Shown piece by piece: positions 14,654-21,544 of a stretch of DNA of 64,000 nucleotides (positions are counted from its first letter, which is position 1; the number at the start of each line of letters is the position of its first letter). This DNA is from Actinomadura oligospora ATCC 43269 (GTDB taxonomy: Bacteria > Actinomycetota > Actinomycetes > Streptosporangiales > Streptosporangiaceae), in NCBI RefSeq assembly GCF_000518265.1, contig NZ_JADG01000007.1, positions 310,001-374,000 on the forward strand. The letters run 5' to 3'. Under the pieces are notes generated by a model. The model saw only the letters and a list, made by a program, of their open reading frames with translations, ran no database searches and was not told the origin of the DNA. The position numbers and the translations under genes are program-made.

Positions 14654-15802
14654 TCAAGAGGTCAGGCGGACGGGCATGGCGAGGTAGCGGAAGCCGGTGT
14701 CGGCGTCGAGATCGAGCTCCTCGCCGTCCTTCTGGGGGTCGGGGATGCCGGTGAGCAGGGCGGCCTTGGTCGGGCCGGCGCATTCGAGGCGGGCGTACTC
14801 GGAGTGGATGCCGGCGAGGCCGTCCAGCAGGTACTGGGGGCTGAAGGCGATGTCGATGCCGTCGCCGTCGAGCTCGGCGGACATCGACTCGTTCGCGCGG
14901 GCGGCGTCGCCGGAGGCGGCGCGGATGTTGACCTCGGTGCCGGTGAAGGCCAGCCGGACGGGGGTGTTCCGTTCGGTGACCAGCGCGACGCGCTTGATCG
15001 CCTCCGCGAACGTCGCGGCGCGGACGCGGGCCACCGACGTCCAGTCGCCTGTGATCCGCTTGCGGTAGTCGATGTACTGGTCGTCGAGCAGGCGGGTCGT
15101 CATGCTGCGGTCGCCGCCGGACACCCCGATCAGCGTGTCGTCCTTGCCGGACAGGCCCAGCGACACGGTCGCGCCCGGCCGGATGGCCTTGGCGGTGTCG
15201 GCAAGCGTCCGCGCGGGCACGACGACGCCCGCGCGGAAGTCGGCCGCGTCCGGGGACCAGGTCAGCTCACGGGCGGCGATGCGGTACCGGTCGGTGCAGG
15301 CCAGCCACATGGTGTCGCCGTCGAGATCGAGCCGGACGCCGGTGAGCATGGGCAGCGTGTCGTCGCGCCCGGCGGCAGGGCTGACCTGCGCGACCGCGGC
15401 GGCGAACGCGTCGCCCGCGACCGTCCCGGCGCGTTCGGGCGGCTCGGGGAGGGTGGGGTAGTCCTCGACGGGCATGGTCTGCAGGCCGAATTCGGCGCTG
15501 CCGCAGCGCAGCACGAGCTCGGCGTCCTTGGTCAGGAACTCGACCGGCTGCGCGGGCAGGCTGCGGACGATCTCGGCGAGCAGCCGTCCGGGCACCAGGG
15601 CGCGGCCGGGCGTGCTGACGTCGGCGTCCACCCTGGCCTGCGCGGACACCTCGTAGTCGAACCCGGCCAGCTCCAGGCCGCCGCCCGCGTCCGCGACCAG
15701 GCGCAGGCCCGCGAGGACGGGTTGCGCCGGACGCGCGGGAAGCGTGCGGGCGGCCCAGGCCACGGCGTCGGCGAGCGCCCCACGGTCAACCCGGAACTCC
15801 AT
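14654..15802 (-). CDS. DNA polymerase III beta subunit (sliding clamp) paralog
   Basis: A 382-residue sliding clamp, full length for the family. N-terminal MEFRVDRGALADAVAWAART, the LQTMPVEDYPTLP stretch near residue 108, DTLPMLTGVRLDL near residue 148 and the C-terminal LAMPVRL, which closes the peptide-binding groove, are all present. The clamp encircles DNA and tethers polymerases and repair proteins. It stands alone, far from dnaA or recF. Because conserved gene order puts dnaA and its own dnaN beyond the right edge, this is likely a second clamp; that cannot be proved from the window. Confidence 0.85.
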   Translation of the reverse strand: MEFRVDRGALADAVAWAARTLPARPAQPVLAGLRLVADAGGGLELAGFDYEVSAQARVDADVSTPGRALVPGRLLAEIVRSLPAQPVEFLTKDAELVLRCGSAEFGLQTMPVEDYPTLPEPPERAGTVAGDAFAAAVAQVSPAAGRDDTLPMLTGVRLDLDGDTMWLACTDRYRIAARELTWSPDAADFRAGVVVPARTLADTAKAIRPGATVSLGLSGKDDTLIGVSGGDRSMTTRLLDDQYIDYRKRITGDWTSVARVRAATFAEAIKRVALVTERNTPVRLAFTGTEVNIRAASGDAARANESMSAELDGDGIDIAFSPQYLLDGLAGIHSEYARLECAGPTKAALLTGIPDPQKDGEELDLDADTGFRYLAMPVRLTS

Positions 15803-15865
15803 GTTCTCCCCCTCGCTGGTCGAAATCCGGCAGCGCCCCGAACCCTAGCGGCCGCCACCGACAGA

Positions 15866-15960
15866 ACGCCGGGCGAACCCTCACGCCGGGCGAACCTCAC
15901 GCCGGGCGAACCTCACGCCACGCGAACCCTCACGCCACGCGAACCCTCACGCCGGAACTC
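15866..15960. repeat. Tandem repeat, 16-17 bp unit, about 5.5 copies
   Basis: Five units of the form ACGCCGGGCGAACCCTC or ACGCCACGCGAACCCTC follow one another from 15866, with a partial sixth to 15960. Units two and three lack one C. The array is intergenic, between the divergent clamp paralog (start 15802) and the membrane protein gene at 16032, and overlaps the likely promoter area of both. Confidence 0.85.
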
Positions 15961-16031
15961 ACCCGCACGGGGGACCCGGATCGCCGACGCGGGGGAAGCA
16001 CGGGCCAGGGCCGTCCCAGCAGGATCGAAGC

Positions 16032-16574
16032 ATGCAGATCAGCACAGCCCGCCCCGCTGTCGTCCGGCCCCTCACCGACGTCCTGACCGAGCGTGGACGC
16101 CGTCGCGCGACGACCGGGCCGCGATCCCCGCTCGGACGGGTCGCCGTCCACGCGTCCGCGCTCTGGGGTGTGCTGTTCTCCGCCGTCCACGTGTACTGGC
16201 TCGCCGACGGACGGCTCGGGCTCCCCAACGGACGCAGCATCTACGGGACGCCCGCGCTCCTCGTCATCGACGTGATCGCCATCCCCGCGTCGCTCGTCGC
16301 GGCCGGAATGGCGCTCGCGCTCATCCGCCCCTGGGGAGAACGCCTGCCGCAGCGGACGCTCAACGCCGCCCTCTGGGGGACGACGGGGCTGCTCGTCCTC
16401 CACGCGCTGCCCAGCGTCCCCGACTGGGTCGCGCTCTCCACGGGCGCGCGCGATGCGGCGGCCCTCAGCGCGGAGGAGCGGTTCGTCACGTTCCTGTACG
16501 AGCCGTGGTTCATGGCGGGCGGCGTGCTGTTCGGCCTCGCCACCTGGCTCATGCGCCGTCGCCGGACCTTCTAG
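16032..16574 (+). CDS. Four-helix membrane protein (DUF3995-like)
   Basis: A 180-residue protein with four hydrophobic segments at about residues 38-58, 76-100, 112-130 and 152-172. The first contains HASALWGVLFSAVHVYWLAD, which resembles DUF3995 small membrane proteins. Start is ATG 16032. It follows the intergenic tandem repeat and converges with the ogt gene. No function is known. Confidence 0.6.
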   Translation: MQISTARPAVVRPLTDVLTERGRRRATTGPRSPLGRVAVHASALWGVLFSAVHVYWLADGRLGLPNGRSIYGTPALLVIDVIAIPASLVAAGMALALIRPWGERLPQRTLNAALWGTTGLLVLHALPSVPDWVALSTGARDAAALSAEERFVTFLYEPWFMAGGVLFGLATWLMRRRRTF

Positions 16575-16637
16575 ACGCGGCGACCGCCAGACCCCGCCCT
16601 TGGGGGGCCTGACGGTCACACGTACGTGGCCTGACGG

Positions 16638-17150
16638 TCAGAAAAGAACAGCGGACTCCTCGGCGGACTGGTGCGAACGCTCGAAGTCGAGCAGGAACCG
16701 CTTGCGCTCGATCCCGCCTCCGTAGCCGGTGAGGCTGCCCGTCGAGCCGACGACCCGGTGGCACGGGACGATGATCCCGATCGGGTTGCGGCCGTTGGCC
16801 AGGCCGACCGCGCGGGACGCGCCGGAGTTGCCCAGCTCGGTGGCCAGCTCGCCGTAGGTCACGGTCTCGCCGTACGGGATCCGGGTCAGGGCGTCCCAGA
16901 CACGGCGCTGGAACTCGGTCCCCTTCAGCTTCAACGGCAGCTCGAACTCGTGCCGCTCACCGGCGAAGTAGGCCGTGAGCTGGGACGCGACGGACGCGAA
17001 CGGCTCGTCCCCGGGATCTCCGGGCAGGCCGAAGGTGCCCTCCTCCGGACGGTGCCGCTGCTTGTTCATGTAGAGCCCGACCAGTTCCGGACCGTCCGCG
17101 ACCAGCGTCAGCGGCCCGACCGGGCTGTCGATCACGACGTGGGTGTTCAC
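16638..17150 (-). CDS. ogt: Methylated-DNA-protein-cysteine S-methyltransferase
   Basis: A 170-residue suicide repair protein that moves the methyl group from O6-methylguanine to its own Cys. The active-site IIVPCHRVVGSTGSLTGYGG stretch is at about residue 125, and the helix-turn-helix FQRRVWDALTRIPYGETVTY with Arg finger region SRAVGLANGRNP precedes it. The N-terminal domain is of Ogt type. It starts 25 bases after the stop of the Ada-AlkA fusion gene in the same direction, so the two form an alkylation-repair operon. Confidence 0.93.
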   Translation of the reverse strand: MNTHVVIDSPVGPLTLVADGPELVGLYMNKQRHRPEEGTFGLPGDPGDEPFASVASQLTAYFAGERHEFELPLKLKGTEFQRRVWDALTRIPYGETVTYGELATELGNSGASRAVGLANGRNPIGIIVPCHRVVGSTGSLTGYGGGIERKRFLLDFERSHQSAEESAVLF

Positions 17151-17175
17151 AGCAGATCTCGTTTCGTGCGGGATG

Positions 17176-18645
17176 TCATGCGGGAATCGTGTTGATGGCG
17201 TGGTCGCCCGTCGCCCACAGGTGCTGAACAGCGTACGAGCGCCAGGGCCGCCACGCCGCCGCGCGCCTCGTCAGCGCGGCCGGGGTGACGGGCAACTCGA
17301 GGGCCCGCGCGGCGTACCGGATCCCCAGGTCAGAGGCGATGAACGCGTCCGGGTCGCCGAGCGACCGCATCGCGATGGTCTCGGTCGTCCACGGCCCGAT
17401 ACCGGGCAGTTCCCCCAGTTTCGCCCGGGCCTCGTCCCAGTCCGCTCCGACGCTGAGGTCCAGGTCGCCCGACGCGAGGGCCGTGACCAGGGCCTTCAGG
17501 GTCGTCCGGCGGGATTCGGGGAACGCCAGGTTCTCCGGATCCAGCCCCACGAGCGCCTCGGGCATGGGGAACAGGTGGGTGAGGCCGCCGCCCGGGTCTT
17601 CCACCGGCTCCCCGTGCGCGCGCACCAGGCGCGCCGCGTGGGTGCGCGCGGCGGCCGTGGACACCTGCTGCCCCAGGACGGCCCGGATCCCGAACTCCGC
17701 ACCACAGGCCGTCCGTGGCACGCGCCGTCCGGGAGCCTTCCGGACGAGCGGCTCCAGCACCTCGTCGGCGGACAGCAGCTCGTCCACGGCCTCCGGGTCG
17801 GCGTCCAGGTCCAGCATCCACCGGCAGCGGCTGATCGCGATCGTGAGATCACGCAGGTCGGTGAGGGTGAGCGTGCAGGCCACGTACGTCGGGGTCGGCT
17901 TCAGCGCGACGACGCCGGGGCCGTGCGGAAGGCGCAGCGTCCGCCGGTACGCGCCGTCCCGCCACTCCTCCACACCCGGGACGGCGGTGGCGGCGAGGTG
18001 CCCGAACAGGTTGTCCGGATAGAACGGCTGGCGGAACGGCAGCCGCAGCGACAACGTCCCGTTCGCGGCGGCCGGATGGCCACGAGCCACCCGATCACGC
18101 AATTCGGTCGGCGTCTGGGCGAAGACCTCACGAATCGTGTCGTTGAACGCCCTGATCGAAGCGAATCCGGAAGCGAACGCCACGTCCGACATCGGCAGGG
18201 CGCTCGTCTCGATCAGCAGCCGCGCGGTCTGCGCGCGCTGCGCCCGGGCGAGGGCGAGCGGCCCGGCGCCCAGCTCGGCGCGCAACTGCCGCTCGATCTG
18301 CCGGGTGCTGTAGCCGAGCCGGGTCGCCAGTCCCGGCACGCCCTCGCGGTCGACGACGCCGTCCGCGACCAGGCGCATCGCGCGGCCGACGACGTCCGCG
18401 CGATGGTTCCACTCCGGCGAACCGGGGCTCGTGTCCGGGCGGCACCGCTTGCAGGCCCGGAAGCCGGCCTGCTGCGCCGCCGCCGCACTCGGGTAGAAGC
18501 GCATGTTCTGCGGCTTCGGCGGGACGGCCGGGCAGCTCGGACGGCAGTAGATCCCCGTCGTCACCACCCCGGTGAAGAACCACCCGTCGAACCGGGCGTC
18601 CTTCGCCTGGACGGCCCGCACGCACCGTTCCGTGTCCTCATGCAT
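17176..18645 (-). CDS. Ada-type regulator fused to AlkA DNA-3-methyladenine glycosylase
   Basis: A 489-residue fusion. Residues about 1-75 form the Ada zinc domain with four Cys (YCRPSCP and CKRC), whose Cys takes methyl groups from phosphotriesters; about 85-185 is an AraC helix-turn-helix (LATRLGYSTRQIERQLRAEL); about 195-489 is AlkA glycosylase with the helix-hairpin-helix LGELPGIGPWTTETIAMRSL and catalytic Asp in DPDAFIASDLG. Start ATG 18645 follows GGAGG very closely; the frame is open to GTG 18678. It probably activates its own operon with ogt after methylation damage. This fusion is known in actinobacteria. Confidence 0.9.
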   Translation of the reverse strand: MHEDTERCVRAVQAKDARFDGWFFTGVVTTGIYCRPSCPAVPPKPQNMRFYPSAAAAQQAGFRACKRCRPDTSPGSPEWNHRADVVGRAMRLVADGVVDREGVPGLATRLGYSTRQIERQLRAELGAGPLALARAQRAQTARLLIETSALPMSDVAFASGFASIRAFNDTIREVFAQTPTELRDRVARGHPAAANGTLSLRLPFRQPFYPDNLFGHLAATAVPGVEEWRDGAYRRTLRLPHGPGVVALKPTPTYVACTLTLTDLRDLTIAISRCRWMLDLDADPEAVDELLSADEVLEPLVRKAPGRRVPRTACGAEFGIRAVLGQQVSTAAARTHAARLVRAHGEPVEDPGGGLTHLFPMPEALVGLDPENLAFPESRRTTLKALVTALASGDLDLSVGADWDEARAKLGELPGIGPWTTETIAMRSLGDPDAFIASDLGIRYAARALELPVTPAALTRRAAAWRPWRSYAVQHLWATGDHAINTIPA

Positions 18646-18750
18646 GCCTCCAGCATCACCGAGGACCGGACCTTTCACTAGCGGAAAACCGACATCAACA
18701 TCACCGCCGCCACCTCGCCCGCCCCCGCGAGGACCTCATGTCGCCGCAGG

Positions 18751-19815
18751 TCAACGCTTCCCGGCAAGCGCATAGAGCATGACCCCGACCGTGATCGCCC
18801 CGATTCCCACCCAGCCGATCATGCCCGGCGCGGACGAGCGCAGCAGGACCGGCTCCAGCATCGCCACGAACACCACCTCGGCGGCCTGGGTGGCCTCCAC
18901 GGCGGCGAGCCGCATCGGGTGGGAGCGCTCGCGGTGGGTCGCCGCGAAGAACAACGTGGTCGCGATCACGCCCGAGAACACCGCGACGACGGCCGTCGCG
19001 CTGATCTGCCCGGCCGTCGGCAGCCCCGCCCGGATCCCGCCGATCACCGCGATGACCAGCCAGAACGGCAGGCTCGCCAGGGACATCGCGGCGAGCCGCT
19101 GGAAGGTGTCCAGACCGTCCCCGGCAAGGTCCATCGCGCGCCGGTTGCCGACCGGGTACGCGACCGCGCCGAACAGCACGGCCCCGACGCCCAGCGCCGC
19201 CTTCCAGGTCAGCGCGGACTGCCCGCCGCCGAGCTGGGTCAGGAACACCCCGGCCAGGATCAGTCCGGACAGCGCCAGCCCACGCATCGGCACCCGGCCG
19301 CGCTCGTCGCCCCGTCCGTACAGCAGCGGCGCCAGGACGACCCCGCACACGATCGTGACCTGCCACGTCGCCGCGACCATCCACCCAGGCGAGGTCGTCG
19401 CCGCGAAGCACAGCGGCGCGTAGAACAGGCCGAAACAGACCGTGCTCCACAGCATCCAGCGCCCCGGCGCGGCCCGCAGCGCCCCGAAGACCGGCGCCAG
19501 CCCCACACCCGGAGCCGTATCTGAGGCGAGTGCGCCCTTCGCGCGAGCACCGCGCACCGCGACGATCGCCAGGAAGATCGGCAACGAGTAGAGGAAACGC
19601 AGCGACGCCGTCCACTCCCACGCGCCGCCGCCGACCGCCATCAACCGGTTCGCAATGAAGGACGACGAGAAGAACAGCGCGCCCAGCACGCCCAGCCCGA
19701 TCGACGCCGTCGCGCCGCCGCCCGGCCACGTCGCGCCCATCCGGCGCCGCCGCGCCGCCGCGCGCCCCCAGGCCCGCGCGTCCGCCATCGTCATCGTCCC
19801 AGCGCTCAACCGCAC
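18751..19815 (-). CDS. Multidrug-resistance efflux transporter family protein (EmrE-like)
   Basis: A 354-residue membrane protein with about ten hydrophobic segments after a basic, disordered N-terminal stretch. It starts its transmembrane region with LGALFFSSSFIANRLMAVGG, and ends LVLRSSAPG-like loops then MIGWVGIGAITVGVMLYALA. It matches the ten-helix EmrE-related family that is distinct from EamA. Start is uncertain: GTG 19815, or one of the ATG codons 21-75 bases inside. It stands alone, divergent from the NTF2-like gene. Cargo unknown. Confidence 0.7.
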   Translation of the reverse strand: MRLSAGTMTMADARAWGRAAARRRRMGATWPGGGATASIGLGVLGALFFSSSFIANRLMAVGGGAWEWTASLRFLYSLPIFLAIVAVRGARAKGALASDTAPGVGLAPVFGALRAAPGRWMLWSTVCFGLFYAPLCFAATTSPGWMVAATWQVTIVCGVVLAPLLYGRGDERGRVPMRGLALSGLILAGVFLTQLGGGQSALTWKAALGVGAVLFGAVAYPVGNRRAMDLAGDGLDTFQRLAAMSLASLPFWLVIAVIGGIRAGLPTAGQISATAVVAVFSGVIATTLFFAATHRERSHPMRLAAVEATQAAEVVFVAMLEPVLLRSSAPGMIGWVGIGAITVGVMLYALAGKR

Positions 19816-19947
19816 CCCCTCCTCGGACGGCCGACCCTACCTGGGACGAGATACACCGGACGTCATGACCCGGGAGGTAATCGATCTTCCTCGCGCACCA
19901 CGCCAGAGTTGAACACGTCGGGACGGCCCCGACGGGAAGGGAAGATC

Positions 19948-20316
19948 ATGAACAACGTGCAGCAGCAGATCGAGCGCTACATCGCCACCTGGAACGAGAC
20001 CGACGCCACCGCGCGCCGCGCCGCGATCGACGAGATCTTCGCCGAGGGCGCCGCCTACACCGACCCGCTCGCCGCGGTCGAGGGCCGGGACGCGATCGAC
20101 GCGCTGATCGCCGGGGCGCAGGGCCAGTTCCCCGGTCTGGTGTTCCGCCTGCTCGGCCCGGTCGACGCGCACCACGACATCGTCCGCTTCACCTGGGAAC
20201 TCGGCCCCGAGGGCACCGAGGCCCCCGTCGTCGGCTTCGACGTCGCGGTGCTCGACGCGGACGGCCGGATCGTCCAGGTCCACGGCTTCCTGGACAAGGT
20301 CCCCGCGGCCGCGTGA
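19948..20316 (+). CDS. NTF2/SnoaL-like fold protein
   Basis: A 122-residue protein with the NTF2-like cone fold: IERYIATWNETDATARRAAI at the start, then FAEGAAYTDPLAAVEGRDAI and VRFTWELGPEG. The family covers small isomerases, hydrolases and ligand-binding proteins. Start ATG 19948 has GGGAAG upstream. It is monocistronic, divergent from the efflux gene, and its substrate cannot be told. Confidence 0.8.
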   Translation: MNNVQQQIERYIATWNETDATARRAAIDEIFAEGAAYTDPLAAVEGRDAIDALIAGAQGQFPGLVFRLLGPVDAHHDIVRFTWELGPEGTEAPVVGFDVAVLDADGRIVQVHGFLDKVPAAA

Positions 20317-20384
20317 GCCGCCCGGGCACAGGCACCGGCGGGGCGGTGGCGGACATCCGCCCACCCCGCCGCCCTACCCGGTGG

Positions 20385-20822
20385 TCAGTGGTGGCCGCGG
20401 CGCTTCTTCCCGCTGCACGCGTCCATGACCAGGGAGAGCCCGATGCCCAGCAGCCAGGAGTCCTTGGCGAAGGGAATGCCCTGCTGGGTCGGGCGCAGGC
20501 CGCCCTCCTCACGCATCCCCGGAAGCTTCAGATAGAGCCCGAGCAACCCGGCGGAGAAACCGGTCAACGCCGCCCCCGCCAGGAGCGACGGGACGAACGG
20601 CGTCAGCAGCGTCGCACCGATCGCGACCTCGGCGGTGCCGAGCATCCGGGTGAACTTCTGCGGCTCCCAGTCCTTCAGGAACGGGTAGGCGGTCACGGCG
20701 GTGCCATGGATGCCGTCCGCCATCTCCTCGGTGTTGCGGATCTTCCCCAGCCCGGAGTTCAGGATGAACGCCCCGGTCATGATCCGCATCGGCATCTGGT
20801 GCGGACGAGCCAGAATCGACAT
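20385..20822 (-). CDS. DoxX-like membrane protein
   Basis: A 145-residue protein with four hydrophobic segments, and the family's early stretch MRIMTGAFILNSGLGKIRN and TRMLGTAEVAIGATLL. DoxX-family proteins are small quinone- or redox-linked membrane proteins. The C-terminus is basic (GKKRRGHH). Start ATG 20822; the frame extends upstream but that part is GC-rich filler. It is downstream of dnaB and the DUF6817 gene in the same direction, with a 164-base gap, so joint transcription is possible. Confidence 0.75.
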   Translation of the reverse strand: MSILARPHQMPMRIMTGAFILNSGLGKIRNTEEMADGIHGTAVTAYPFLKDWEPQKFTRMLGTAEVAIGATLLTPFVPSLLAGAALTGFSAGLLGLYLKLPGMREEGGLRPTQQGIPFAKDSWLLGIGLSLVMDACSGKKRRGHH

Positions 20823-20986
20823 GACGGCCTTCCGATCGCGCGACAGGAGCACCTCGGCCCCGGGCGGCGACGGTCCGGGCCCGCTGGGGCTCCCCTTCCC
20901 ACCCCGACCGGGTGGAATCGCCCGATGCCCAGAACTTGCCCGCCCCTTGACCCGCCACAACACCAGCACGGCCAAGCCCGCCCGGC

Positions 20987-21529
20987 CTAGCCGTCTCCCC
21001 GTCCCGGCGAACCTGAGAGTCGCCGCTCCACCTCCTCGGCGGCACCGGCGCTCAACAACGGCCGCCACCGCCCGAACAACTCGTACAGACCGCGTGTCTG
21101 GTCCGCGTTCAACGACCCGGCATCGACGACGTCCAGCTCATTGGCGACCGTGAGTTCGGCGAAATCCCGCCGCTCCCCGCCCGCCAGCTCGACGCTCTCA
21201 CCCGTGAACCGATCAACGAACTCACCACCGGCGACAAGCCCTGGATACGACCGTCCCCGATCGCAAGACGCGTACACATAGACCAGCCGCTCAGCAGCCG
21301 CCCCGATCACCACGGAAAGCTCGTTCCGCCGCGCCACATCACCCAACGAGACAACAAAACCGTCCGTCCCGTAAAAGGCGTGACACAAACCCGCGACCCG
21401 CAACTCCTCGCGCGCGCCCCACTCCTCGAGCCGCCCATGCACCCGCCGTAGATGGGCCAGCAGTGTCCCGCCCGGATGCCGGATCACCCCGGCGCCCTTG
21501 CCCTCCAACAGCGCGATCGCACCCCACAT
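20987..21529 (-). CDS. DUF6817-like protein
   Basis: A 180-residue soluble protein. HPGGTLLAHLRRVHGRLEEW near residue 18 and LRVAGLCHAFYGTDGF near residue 43 carry conserved His and Asp residues in an HD-like arrangement, which fits the DUF6817 family. Start ATG 21529, 15 bases after the dnaB stop, so it is probably cotranscribed with dnaB. A metal-dependent hydrolase role is possible from the His/Asp pattern, but no function is established. Confidence 0.65.
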   Translation of the reverse strand: MWGAIALLEGKGAGVIRHPGGTLLAHLRRVHGRLEEWGAREELRVAGLCHAFYGTDGFVVSLGDVARRNELSVVIGAAAERLVYVYASCDRGRSYPGLVAGGEFVDRFTGESVELAGGERRDFAELTVANELDVVDAGSLNADQTRGLYELFGRWRPLLSAGAAEEVERRLSGSPGRGDG

Positions 21530-21544
21530 GAGCGCCCCCGGTCC

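Noticed and set aside
14441..16612. 723-codon plus-strand frame
   Set aside because: It runs antisense through the clamp paralog and across non-coding repeats; composition is typical of a GC-rich shadow.
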